A DNA stretch of 9,470 nucleotides from Giesbergeria sp. (GCA_030690515.1 JAUYGP010000622.1:1-9470); one strand, 5' to 3'. Shown: positions 1 through 7,029, counted from the stretch's first letter. The notes: a model not told the origin generated them from the letters alone. A program made the numbers and translations.

Positions 1-194
1 TCGTCGCGTTCGATGTCGAAATGCTCGCTGAGGGTTTCGAGCTGGCGCTGAATGCTGCGCAGATCCCGCTCGAAGCCCGCGTCCTTGAGCTGCTGGTGCA
101 GTTCGCGGGCGGTGATCTTGCGCCCGCGCGGGATGCGGCGCAGCAGCTCCACCATCAGCAGCGCGGTTTCCAGGGTGTCGGGGCGTTGGGCCAT
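1..194 (-). CDS. WYL-type transcriptional regulator, N-terminal part (runs off the window)
   Basis: The first 64 codons of a minus-strand gene whose 3' part lies beyond base 1. The visible protein starts MAQRPDTLETALLMVELL and contains a winged-helix region (about residues 7-60) with the stretch TARELHQQL and then RDLRSIQRQLETLSE, which is the arrangement at the front of YafY/WYL regulators (helix, turn, recognition helix, then 'L..LSE.F.IE'). In that family a WYL ligand-sensing domain follows; it cannot be seen here. The ATG at 192-194 lies 5 bp after the stop of the DUF2779 nuclease gene, with a weak purine-rich GAAAGA about ten bases upstream, so the two genes are almost certainly one transcript and possibly translationally coupled. 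Such regulators often control the operon they sit in, but that is an inference here. The family call is fairly sure; the WYL domain itself is not observed. Confidence 0.8.
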   Translation of the reverse strand, partial: MAQRPDTLETALLMVELLRRIPRGRKITARELHQQLKDAGFERDLRSIQRQLETLSEHFDIERD

Positions 195-199
195 CTGGG

Positions 200-1696
200 T
201 CAGTCTTTCAAATTTGTTGCGGTGAATGCAGCCCATAGCCGCACCATGGCCCAGGTGTCGAGGTGGCAGTAAGCCAGTAGCTGGCGCTCCAGCTCGGCTT
301 TGCGCGTGGCGTGGGTGGCGGAGGCGATGGCTTCCAGGTAGGCTTGCTGGGCCGCGCCGCCGTCCTGTACGCCGTCGAGCTGGTCGTAACGCAGCTCGGG
401 GTGTGATTCGCCAAACATAGCGGCCAGCACGGCCTTGATGCTCCAGCTGCCTTGCTGGCTGGGGTGGTAGTAGTGCTGGCGGGCGATGGGCAGCAGATCA
501 ACCACACGTTCGTTGAGCGCCAGCAGTGCCGTGGCCAGGTGGGGGTGCTGCTGCGCCAGCTCGCGGATGCGGCTGGTTTCGAACGCGGCGTTGTAGACGA
601 ACACGGGGCCGCGTTTGCCACAGGCGGCGATGAGCGCCTGGGCAAAGGGCAGCGACGGGTTGCTGCCGGACAGGTCTAAAAAGGCCTGATGCGTGACATC
701 CCTCGTACGCCCCAAGCGGTGCACGCTGAACTGGAAGGGAAGTTGCTGGTACGGCCGGGTGCCGGGCCAGAGGGGCACCGCAAACTGGATGGTTTCAAAG
801 TCGATGAAGTAGCCCGGCAGCTTGTGCGCGGCCAGGGCCTGCGCTGCGGCGCGCTGGTCAAAAAAGGTTTGGCCCGACAGGGTGGCGGTTTTCACGCGCT
901 GCTGCGTAGGGTTGAGCAAGCTGTCGGGCAGATCCCGCAATTCGCGGGTGCCGTGTTCCTCAATATGCGCCTTGATCGCGTTGCCGGGGCGTGGCAGCCA
1001 GTGGACGGGGTGCTCGGCCTGGGGCTGCGCGCTTTGGCAGTGGGCGAGAAAGCCGCATTCGTAGGGCGCCCAGCACTGGCCGCCGGTGGCGACGAGCGGC
1101 GCCTCTTTGCGCGCCACGATGGCGTGGGCGTCGGCGATCCAGCAGCGCACTTCTTCTGTGCGGGCAAAAGCCTCTTCGGTCAGGTCTTCTTGCACGAGCA
1201 GGCCTTGGTAGTCGCCGCCGCCGGGGTAGGTCCAGCGGTTGTCAATGTGCGCCAGCGCAATGGACTGCAGCGGCACGCCGCAGGCGCGGGCCACGAAGGC
1301 CTGTACGGCGACATCGTCGCGGTGGTAGTCCTTTACGCTCGTGGATGATTTGACTTCGACCATGCGCCATTGCTTGCCAACGGGTAGCAGTACGTCGGCA
1401 AAAGCCAAAGCGCCTTCGGCACGAAAGCCGGCTTCGAAGATGGGTTGCTGTGATTTCAGCAGCTTCTGGGTGCGCGCAAAGGCTGCGTCGAAGCCCTCGG
1501 TCTGCGGGTCGATCAACTGGCCTTGCAGGTGCGGGTCATAGAGCTGGCGCGCAATGTCGCCCACCTGGTGGCCCGTGGCGTAGCTGGCCTGGGTAGCGCC
1601 GGAATCCTCGCGCAAATGCGGCTGATGCACTTCAAGCCACAGGCGCTTGGGGCACTGGCGAAACGCCAGCAGCTTGGATTTGGACAGGGTGCGCAT
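200..1696 (-). CDS. DUF2779 protein: Cas4/RecB-like Fe-S nuclease fused to a DEDD-type exonuclease domain
   Basis: A 498-residue putative nuclease with two catalytic modules. Residues 1-225 resemble Cas4/RecB-family nucleases: QCPKRLWLE with Cys15, Asp101 in FADVL, EVKSS with Glu115 and Lys117 (the PD-(D/E)XK signature), and a later cluster Cys208, Cys214, Cys220. One early Cys plus three late ones is the pattern that holds a 4Fe-4S cluster in Cas4 and AddB. Residues 295-498 match the DUF2779 RNase H-like fold: FIDFET (Asp299, Glu301), VYNAAFETSRI (Asn369, Glu373), VVDLLP (Asp400), then YCHLDTW (Asp480), resembling the motifs of DEDD exonucleases. I chose the ATG at 1694-1696 because homology starts at once (MRTLSKSKLL); a TTG at 1732 would add 12 residues without similarity. 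No clear Shine-Dalgarno is visible. Nucleic-acid cleavage is inferred from motifs; substrate and pathway are unknown. It precedes the WYL regulator by 5 bp. Confidence 0.88.
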   Translation of the reverse strand: MRTLSKSKLLAFRQCPKRLWLEVHQPHLREDSGATQASYATGHQVGDIARQLYDPHLQGQLIDPQTEGFDAAFARTQKLLKSQQPIFEAGFRAEGALAFADVLLPVGKQWRMVEVKSSTSVKDYHRDDVAVQAFVARACGVPLQSIALAHIDNRWTYPGGGDYQGLLVQEDLTEEAFARTEEVRCWIADAHAIVARKEAPLVATGGQCWAPYECGFLAHCQSAQPQAEHPVHWLPRPGNAIKAHIEEHGTRELRDLPDSLLNPTQQRVKTATLSGQTFFDQRAAAQALAAHKLPGYFIDFETIQFAVPLWPGTRPYQQLPFQFSVHRLGRTRDVTHQAFLDLSGSNPSLPFAQALIAACGKRGPVFVYNAAFETSRIRELAQQHPHLATALLALNERVVDLLPIARQHYYHPSQQGSWSIKAVLAAMFGESHPELRYDQLDGVQDGGAAQQAYLEAIASATHATRKAELERQLLAYCHLDTWAMVRLWAAFTATNLKD

Positions 1697-1843
1697 GGTG
1701 GGAAGGGTGATTTTGTAGCAAATGGTGTCCAACGGAACCCAGGGCGTGGCCGGCAGTGGCGCGTTGGTTCATTGCAGTTGCGGGTGTGCCAGCCGCTGAT
1801 AGCGCTCTGCATGCGCGGACCTGGTATTTGAGGTTTCGGGGCG

Positions 1844-1873
1844 GGCATGGGTGACTGCAGTGACTGGCATGGG
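1844..1873. repeat. Short nested direct repeats between the sirtuin and nuclease genes
   Basis: GGCATGGG occurs at 1844-1851 and again at 1866-1873, and between them TGACTG occurs twice (1852-1857 and 1861-1866) around CAG. The element lies just after the sirtuin stop and about 150 bp before the nuclease start, in the 184-bp gap 1697-1880 that must hold any promoter for the nuclease-WYL pair. It could be a binding site or chance; no good terminator or consensus promoter was found in this gap. Confidence 0.3.
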
Positions 1874-1880
1874 CTGGTCG

Positions 1881-2927
1881 CTATCCATTCAGATGCAACT
1901 GAATCCCCTCCAGCGTATCTTTGGCCCCTAGCGTGATCTCGATGTCATCGGGGTTGTGGATGTTCGCCTCGTGCAGGGTGATGCGTATCAGCGGGCTGCC
2001 GCGCTGCTGCATGCGCTTCGTGAAGTGGCGCAAGCTGGCAATGGCGCAGCGCGCGCCGATTTCCAGCACCAGTGGTGCGGGGGTCTTGTCCAGCCACCGG
2101 TCGAGAAGTGCGCGTTGCCGGTCGCTGCGGGCCTGGTTCCAATGCCAGTCGTCGAACATCAGGATGTTGGGCCGCGCCAGCGCACCGCAGCGGGGGCAGC
2201 GGGGCAGTTCGCTTTGCAACTGGACGGCTGCCTCGTCCACTTGTGGGCGCAATCCCGCCGTGGGCCAGAGTTCGCCGCTGCAATGGGCCGTGCATTGCAG
2301 CCGGTGGATAGAACCGTGGCATTCGTAAATGCGGGCCGATGGAAAACCTGCTTTCTGAAACTGCCCATCGACGTTGTTGGTGAAGACGAAGCAGCCTTGC
2401 GGCATGCGCTGGCCCCAGCGTTGGAGCAAGCCGAATCCGGCGTGTGGCGTGGTTGCGCGGTACAGGTTGAGCCGGTGGCCATAGAAGCCCCAGGCGGTCG
2501 CCGGCCGCTGCTTGAGTGCCTGGGGCGAGGCAATGCTTTCAAGCTGCCGCCTTTGCTTGCCCAACGCGGGGTAGGCCTGCCAGAAGCCGTTGTTGTCCTG
2601 CAAGTCCGGCAGGCCGGAGTCGATGCCCATGCCTGCACCCGCAACAATCACCAACGCCGTGGCGTGTTGTATCAGGCGGGCGGCCTGGGCCAGTTTTTCT
2701 TCCAGCAGAAAGTCGGTGTGCCGGTCGGCCTGGGGGTGGATTTGCCAGGAGTCGGTCTCGGCTCGGTATTCCACCGCGTCGCCGCGCAGGGCTTCGCGCA
2801 GGGCAATGGCGTGCTGGTGGCCCACGCGCAGACGGCGCTGCAGGTGGGCGATGCTGCTGTCGTTGCTGAACAGTAGGTGCCGACGGGCCGGGTAGTACAG
2901 CGGGTCGCGGGGTGGATCAAGGGGCAT
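1881..2927 (-). CDS. Sir2-family NAD-dependent protein deacylase with an FtsK-gamma-like N-terminal domain
   Basis: A 348-residue cytoplasmic sirtuin, predicted to remove acyl groups from lysines while consuming NAD. The Sir2 core spans about residues 78-345: GAGMGIDSGLPDLQ (97-110, NAD binding), TNNVDGQFQKAGF (183-195), the catalytic His204 in ECHGSIH, four zinc-type cysteines (212, 216, 244, 247; first pair spaced CX3C, second CX2C), RPNILMFDD (252-260) and EIGARCAIAS near the end. Two positions depart from the usual GIPDFR: Phe becomes Leu109 and Arg becomes Gln110. Ahead of the core, residues 8-62 (DPLYYPAR, SSIAHLQRRLRVG) look like the FtsK gamma winged helix, whose family form is DPLYxxA...SIS.LQRxLRIGYNRAA. 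There is no signal peptide or membrane segment. The ATG at 2925-2927 has no strong Shine-Dalgarno; a stem-loop sits 17 bases upstream. galU ends 90 bp upstream on the same strand, so partial read-through is possible. Sirtuin call is firm; activity and target are not. Confidence 0.9.
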   Translation of the reverse strand: MPLDPPRDPLYYPARRHLLFSNDSSIAHLQRRLRVGHQHAIALREALRGDAVEYRAETDSWQIHPQADRHTDFLLEEKLAQAARLIQHATALVIVAGAGMGIDSGLPDLQDNNGFWQAYPALGKQRRQLESIASPQALKQRPATAWGFYGHRLNLYRATTPHAGFGLLQRWGQRMPQGCFVFTNNVDGQFQKAGFPSARIYECHGSIHRLQCTAHCSGELWPTAGLRPQVDEAAVQLQSELPRCPRCGALARPNILMFDDWHWNQARSDRQRALLDRWLDKTPAPLVLEIGARCAIASLRHFTKRMQQRGSPLIRITLHEANIHNPDDIEITLGAKDTLEGIQLHLNG

Positions 2928-2943
2928 GGAGCCAGTATGGCGC

Positions 2944-2975
2944 TGGTGTGCGACGAATTGTGTCGCATATCACCA
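2944..2975 (-). promoter_or_regulatory. Stem-loop / operator-like inverted repeat before the sirtuin gene
   Basis: TGCGAC (2949-2954) and GTCGCA (2962-2967) are perfect complements around a 7-base loop. TGGTG (2944-2948) and CACCA (2971-2975) extend the stem by five more pairs with a 3-base bulge (TAT). It lies in the 90-bp gap between galU and the sirtuin, 17 bases before the sirtuin ATG. No T-run follows on either strand, so it is not a standard intrinsic terminator; a protein operator or an RNA structure in the sirtuin leader fits better. Confidence 0.4.
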
Positions 2976-3017
2976 ACCCATCCGGCCTGTGATCGGTGCA
3001 GCGGGTGGCAAAGCGCG

Positions 3018-3902
3018 TTACAGCGCCAGCCCCTTCAGGTATTCACGGAAAGACTCGCCCACGTCGGGGTGCTGCAGCGCCAGTTCCACGGTGGCTTCCA
3101 GGAAGCCTTCCTTGCTCCCGCAATCGTAGCGTTTGCCTGCGTACTGGAAGGCGTACACGGCCTCGTGCTCCATCAGCCGGGCGATACCGTCGGTGAGCTG
3201 GATCTCGCCACCCGCGCCCGTCGGCTGGTTGCGGATTTCATCAAAAATTGCAGGCGTGAGGATGTAGCGGCCCGCCACGCCCATGCGTGAGGGCGCGTCC
3301 TGCGGTGCGGGTTTTTCCACGATGCGGTCGATGCGAATCAACTGCCCGCCCGCCGGTTCGCCCGCGACGATGCCATAACGGTGCACCTGGTCTGCCGGCA
3401 CTTCCTGCACGGCTAGCAGCGACCGGCCTTGCTGGCGGAACGCCTGCACCATTTGCGCCAGCACGGGCTCGCCGCCTTGGGGCCCCATCATCAAGTCGTC
3501 GGCCAGCAGCACAGCAAACGGTTCGTTGCCCACCAGCGGCTCGGCGCATAGCACGGCGTGGCCCAGGCCGAGCGAGCGTGGCTGGCGCACGAAGGCGCAA
3601 TCCATGTCGTCGGGTTGTACAGAGCGCACCAGCGCCAGCAAGTCGCGCTTGCCGGAAGCCTCCAGTTCGCTCTCCAGCTCGTAGGCGGTATCGAAATGGT
3701 CCTCAATGGCGCGCTTGCTGCGGCCCGTGACAAAAATCATGTGCCGGATACCGGCCGCGTAGGCTTCCTCGACGGCGTACTGGATCAACGGCTTGTCCAC
3801 CACGGGCAGCATTTCCTTGGGCGATGCCTTGGTCGCGGGCAGGAAGCGGGTTCCCAGGCCTGCCACGGGAAACACGGCTTTGCGAACGGGGGGTTGTTGC
3901 AT
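3018..3902 (-). CDS. galU: UTP--glucose-1-phosphate uridylyltransferase
   Basis: Makes UDP-glucose from glucose-1-phosphate and UTP in the cytoplasm, supplying sugar for lipopolysaccharide, capsule and other glycans. The 294 residues match the family's usual length. Visible motifs in order: GLGTRFLPATKASPKEML (15-32, nucleotide binding, with Lys29 of PKEM), LGLGHAVLCAEPL (111-123), LLADD (132-136, metal-binding Asp), IVEKP (194-198), GEIQLTDGI (232-240) and DCGSKEGFLEA (260-270). The start ATG at 3900-3902 is backed by an AGGAG eight bases upstream. It lies 131 bp downstream of valS on the same strand, but the large palindrome between them suggests separate transcripts. GalU and the related galactose enzymes are nucleotidyltransferases of the same fold; the motif set here is that of GalU rather than RmlA (glucose-1-phosphate thymidylyltransferase). 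Confidence 0.97.
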   Translation of the reverse strand: MQQPPVRKAVFPVAGLGTRFLPATKASPKEMLPVVDKPLIQYAVEEAYAAGIRHMIFVTGRSKRAIEDHFDTAYELESELEASGKRDLLALVRSVQPDDMDCAFVRQPRSLGLGHAVLCAEPLVGNEPFAVLLADDLMMGPQGGEPVLAQMVQAFRQQGRSLLAVQEVPADQVHRYGIVAGEPAGGQLIRIDRIVEKPAPQDAPSRMGVAGRYILTPAIFDEIRNQPTGAGGEIQLTDGIARLMEHEAVYAFQYAGKRYDCGSKEGFLEATVELALQHPDVGESFREYLKGLAL

Positions 3903-3910
3903 GATCTTTG

Positions 3911-3915
3911 CTCCT
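3911..3915 (-). promoter_or_regulatory. Ribosome binding site of galU (AGGAG)
   Basis: On the minus strand AGGAG stands 8 bases before the galU ATG, the clearest Shine-Dalgarno in the window. It fixes the galU start and lies just outside the palindrome at 3923-4000. Confidence 0.75.
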
Positions 3916-3922
3916 GAAAAAT

Positions 3923-4000
3923 GAGCTGCTAGCGCTTGTATTTATTCGATTTCAGATTGTTTTTGTGCTGAAATTCAATATGGATAAGCGCTAGCAGCTC
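3923..4000. repeat. 78-bp imperfect palindrome between valS and galU, likely interspersed repeat and possible terminator
   Basis: The outer arms GAGCTGCTAGCGCTT (3923-3937) and AAGCGCTAGCAGCTC (3986-4000) are perfect 15-bp complements. The symmetry continues inward without any bulge: TATT pairs with AATA (3943-3946 with 3977-3980) and ATTTCAG with CTGAAAT (3949-3955 with 3968-3974), leaving a 12-base loop. In all, 27 of 33 opposed positions are Watson-Crick pairs. The interior is AT-rich, unlike its surroundings. On the minus strand it starts 33 bp after the valS stop and is followed by ATTTTT, so it could end valS transcription, but it also forms most of the galU leader. From memory, the arm motif recurs between genes in Comamonadaceae; no second copy is present in this window. 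Confidence 0.8.
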
Positions 4001-4033
4001 TTGTTTTAATAGCGTTGCAGCCGCGCAGAGAGG

Positions 4034-6919
4034 TTATGAACCCAGCCGCGCCAGCTGCTCCTGCAGCCGGGAGAGCAGGGCGCCGAAGTCGGCCAGGCGT
4101 TTCTTTTCCTGGTCGAGCACGGCGGCGGGGGCCTTGGCGACGAAAGCCTCGTTGGAGAGTTTGTTGTGTGCCTTGGTCATTTCGCCTTCGATGCGCGCGA
4201 TTTCTTTGGACAGGCGTGCCTTTTCTGCGGCCACGTCGATTTCCATGTGCAGGCACAGGCGGGCTTCGCCCACTACGGCCACGGGGGCAGCCTGTGCGGC
4301 GGTCTGCCAGGCGGCCTCGTCGTCAAACACCTTGACTTCGCTGAGCTTGGCCAGCGCCTGCAGCACGGGGGCCGCGCCGCGCATGAAGTCCTGGTCGCCC
4401 ACCACGAACAAGGGCAGGCGGGTGGCAGGCGAGACGTTCATTTCGCCACGCAGCGTGCGGCAGGCGTCCACCAGTGATTTGAGGCGCACCATGTGCGCTT
4501 CGGCCGCTGCGTCGATGCGCTCGGGCTGGGATTCGGGATAGGCGGCCACGCTGACCGACGGGCCAGCGCGCCCGGCCACGGGGGCTACGGTTTGCCACAG
4601 CGCCTCGGTCACGAAGGGGATGATGGGGTGCGCCAGCCGCAGGATGGTTTCCAGCGTGCGGATCAGCGTGCGGCGGGTGGCGCGCTGTTGCGCGGCAGAG
4701 CCGGTCTGGATCTGCACCTTGGCGATTTCCAGGTACCAGTCGCAGAACTCGTTCCAGACGAAGTCGTAGAGCGTGTTGGCGACGTTGTCGAGGCGGTAGT
4801 CGGCAAAGCCCTTGGCCACCTCGGCCTCGACGCGCTGCAGGCGCGAGACGATCCAGCGGTCGGCCTGGCTGAAGGCGAGAAAATCTTTGTTGCAAGCCGC
4901 GCTGCCGGGTTCGGCCAGGCCGCAGTCAAACCCTTCGCAATTCATCAGCACGAAGCGGCTGGCATTCCAGAGCTTGTTGCAGAAGTTGCGGTAGCCCTCG
5001 CAGCGCTTGCTGTCGAAGTTGATGGAGCGACCGAGCGAGGCCAGGGCCGCAAAGGTAAAGCGCAGCGCGTCGGCGCCGTAGGCCGGAATGCCCTCGGGGA
5101 ATTCCTTTTGCGTGTTCTTGCGCACGGTGGGCGCCGTTTCGGGCTTGCGCAGACCGGTGGTGCGTTTGGCGAGCAGGGGCTCGAGCGCAATGCCGTCGAT
5201 CAGGTCCACCGGGTCGAGCACGTTGCCCTCGCTCTTGCTCATCTTCTTGCCCTGCGCATCGCGCACCAGGCCGTGGATGTAGACATGCCTGAACGGCACG
5301 CGGCCGGTGAAGTGCGTGGTCATCATGATCATCCGGGCGACCCAGAAGAAGATGATGTCGTAGCCCGTCACCAGCACGCTGCTGGGCAGGTAGAGGTTGT
5401 AGTCGTCGGTCTCGGCCGTGCCTTGGTCTGGCCAGCCCATGGTGCTAAACGGCACAAGGGCCGAGGAGTACCAGGTGTCCAGCACGTCCTCGTCGCGGCG
5501 GAGCGTTTTGCCCGGTGCCTGGGCCTGGGCATCGGCTTCGCATTTGGCGACATACACCTTGCCGTCTTCGTCGTACCATGCCGGAATCTGGTGACCCCAC
5601 CAGAGCTGGCGGCTGATGCACCAGTCCTGAATGTTGTTCATCCACTGGTTGTAGGTATTCACCCAGTTCTCGGGAACAAACTGCACCTCGCCACTGGCCA
5701 CGGCGTCGATGGCCTTTTGCGCGATAGATTTTCCGGTGGCATCGCCTTCGCCCACTTTGCTCATGGCCACAAACCATTGGTCGGTCAGCATGGGTTCCAC
5801 CACCTGGCCGGTGCGGGTGCAGATCGGCACCATGAGCTTGTGCTTCTTGGTCTCGACCAGCGCGCCGCAGGCTTCGAGGTCGGCCACCACGGCCTTGCGG
5901 GCCACGAAACGGTCCATGCCACGGTACTTTTCCGGGGCGTTGTCGTTGATGGTGGCGGCCAGCGTCAGCACGCAAATCATGGGCAGCTTGTGGCGCTGGC
6001 CCACGGCGTAGTCGTTCTGGTCGTGCGCGGGGGTGACCTTGACCACCCCCGTGCCGAATTCCTTGTCTACATAGTCGTCGGCAATCACCGGAATCTGACG
6101 GTCGCACAGCGGCAGGTGCACCATCTTGCCAATGAGGTGCTGGTAGCGCTCGTCTTCCGGGTGCACCATCACCGCCACGTCGCCCAGCATGGTCTCAGGC
6201 CGGGTGGTGGCCACCGTCAGGCTGCCAGAACCATCGGCCAACGGGTAGGCGATGTGCCACAGCGAGCCGTCTTTTTCTTCGTTCTCCACTTCGAGGTCGG
6301 ACACGGCGGACTGCAGCTTGGGGTCCCAGTTCACCAGGCGCTTGCCACGGTAGATCAGGCCCTGCTCGTACAGGCGCACAAAGGTGTCGGTGACTACCTT
6401 GGAGAGCTTGTCGTCCATGGTGAAGTATTCGCGGCTCCAGTCCACGCTGTCGCCCATGCGGCGCATCTGCGTGGTGATGGTGTTGCCGCTGTGCTCCTTC
6501 CACTCCCAGACCTTGGCGACAAAATTTTTGCGTGCCTCGGGGGGCGTGGGGCCCATGTCGTGGCGGCTGATGCCTTGCTCCTGCAGCTGGCGCTCCACCA
6601 CGATCTGCGTGGCAATGCCCGCGTGGTCGGTGCCGGGCACCCAGGCCGTGTTGAACCCGCGCATGCGGTGGTAGCGCGTGAGGCTGTCCATGATGGTCTG
6701 GTTGAACGCATGGCCCATGTGCAGCGTGCCGGTCACGTTGGGCGGCGGCAGCTGGATGCAGAACGCGGGCTTGCCCGCCTGGGGGGCGCCGGTGCCCCGG
6801 AAACCTGCATTGCCATAGCCGCGGGCTTCCCATTCGGGCCCCCACTGCGCTTCCAGCGCAGCGGGTTCGAAGGATTTGGACAGGGATTGCAGACCGGGTT
6901 GCTGGACAGGATCGTTCAT
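4034..6919 (-). CDS. valS: Valyl-tRNA synthetase
   Basis: Charges tRNA-Val with valine (class I aminoacyl-tRNA synthetase, cytoplasmic) and clears mischarged threonine. The 961 residues are normal for bacterial ValRS. In order: PPPNVTGTLHMGHAFN with the HIGH-type signature HMGH at 67-70; VPGTDHAGIATQ; the CP1 editing domain with TTRPETMLGD (238-247) and KVTPAHDQND; ISRQLWWGHQIPAWY and DVLDTWYSSAL of the catalytic core; KMSKSEGN with KMSKS at 559-563; the anticodon-binding helical domain (NKLWNASRF, FVWNEFCDWYLE); and a C-terminal charged coiled-coil arm (EKARLSKEIARIEGEM, then QEKKRLADFGALL) typical of ValRS. The start at 6917-6919 gives the usual short N-terminal tail before the FEPAALEAQW element; its Shine-Dalgarno is weak. 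A GC-rich hairpin lies 26 bp upstream. Complete, with no frameshift or missing catalytic motif. Confidence 0.98.
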   Translation of the reverse strand: MNDPVQQPGLQSLSKSFEPAALEAQWGPEWEARGYGNAGFRGTGAPQAGKPAFCIQLPPPNVTGTLHMGHAFNQTIMDSLTRYHRMRGFNTAWVPGTDHAGIATQIVVERQLQEQGISRHDMGPTPPEARKNFVAKVWEWKEHSGNTITTQMRRMGDSVDWSREYFTMDDKLSKVVTDTFVRLYEQGLIYRGKRLVNWDPKLQSAVSDLEVENEEKDGSLWHIAYPLADGSGSLTVATTRPETMLGDVAVMVHPEDERYQHLIGKMVHLPLCDRQIPVIADDYVDKEFGTGVVKVTPAHDQNDYAVGQRHKLPMICVLTLAATINDNAPEKYRGMDRFVARKAVVADLEACGALVETKKHKLMVPICTRTGQVVEPMLTDQWFVAMSKVGEGDATGKSIAQKAIDAVASGEVQFVPENWVNTYNQWMNNIQDWCISRQLWWGHQIPAWYDEDGKVYVAKCEADAQAQAPGKTLRRDEDVLDTWYSSALVPFSTMGWPDQGTAETDDYNLYLPSSVLVTGYDIIFFWVARMIMMTTHFTGRVPFRHVYIHGLVRDAQGKKMSKSEGNVLDPVDLIDGIALEPLLAKRTTGLRKPETAPTVRKNTQKEFPEGIPAYGADALRFTFAALASLGRSINFDSKRCEGYRNFCNKLWNASRFVLMNCEGFDCGLAEPGSAACNKDFLAFSQADRWIVSRLQRVEAEVAKGFADYRLDNVANTLYDFVWNEFCDWYLEIAKVQIQTGSAAQQRATRRTLIRTLETILRLAHPIIPFVTEALWQTVAPVAGRAGPSVSVAAYPESQPERIDAAAEAHMVRLKSLVDACRTLRGEMNVSPATRLPLFVVGDQDFMRGAAPVLQALAKLSEVKVFDDEAAWQTAAQAAPVAVVGEARLCLHMEIDVAAEKARLSKEIARIEGEMTKAHNKLSNEAFVAKAPAAVLDQEKKRLADFGALLSRLQEQLARLGS

Positions 6920-6945
6920 GGGTACGCTGGGTCTTCTTGAAATAA

Positions 6946-6971
6946 CAGCGGCACCCCTGGGGATGCCGCTG
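6946..6971 (-). terminator. GC-rich hairpin between the amine oxidase gene and valS
   Basis: CAGCGGCA (6946-6953) and TGCCGCTG (6964-6971) are perfect complements; after one mismatch the stem continues with CCC/GGG, leaving a TG turn. On the minus strand it is followed by TTATTT, so it resembles an intrinsic terminator for the oxidase gene, which stops 58 bp upstream. It ends only 26 bp before the valS ATG, so a valS promoter either lies upstream of it (a weak TAAAAT-like box is seen near 7013-7018) and the hairpin sits in the valS leader, or valS depends on partial read-through. Confidence 0.55.
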
Positions 6972-7029
6972 GGCCACCGGGCGTGGCTGGATAAGAGGTC
7001 GGGAACCGGTCATTTTATGCGATCAGGTC

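Noticed and set aside
21..272. Plus-strand 83-codon frame at the left edge
   Set aside because: It spans the coupled WYL/DUF2779 junction on the other strand and encodes no recognisable protein.
200..1696. Cas4-like motifs as part of a CRISPR-Cas locus
   Set aside because: No repeat-spacer array or other cas gene is present, and the DUF2779 half is not found in Cas4.
1513..1848. Minus-strand 111-codon frame overlapping the nuclease start and the gap before it
   Set aside because: Proline- and cysteine-rich out-of-frame product of the nuclease gene; no similarity and no ribosome site.
1956..2876. A 306-codon plus-strand frame opposite the sirtuin gene
   Set aside because: Antisense shadow of a gene with clear Sir2 motifs; no domain of its own.
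1881..2927. Sir2 gene as a Thoeris- or DSR-type defence NADase
   Set aside because: Defence SIR2 proteins lack the zinc cysteines and carry other partner domains; this one has the four cysteines, HG motif and layout of a deacylase.
4493..6940. An 815-codon open frame on the plus strand opposite valS
   Set aside because: It mirrors valS codon structure (GC-rich third positions suppress antisense stops), shows no recognisable domain, and valS is beyond doubt.
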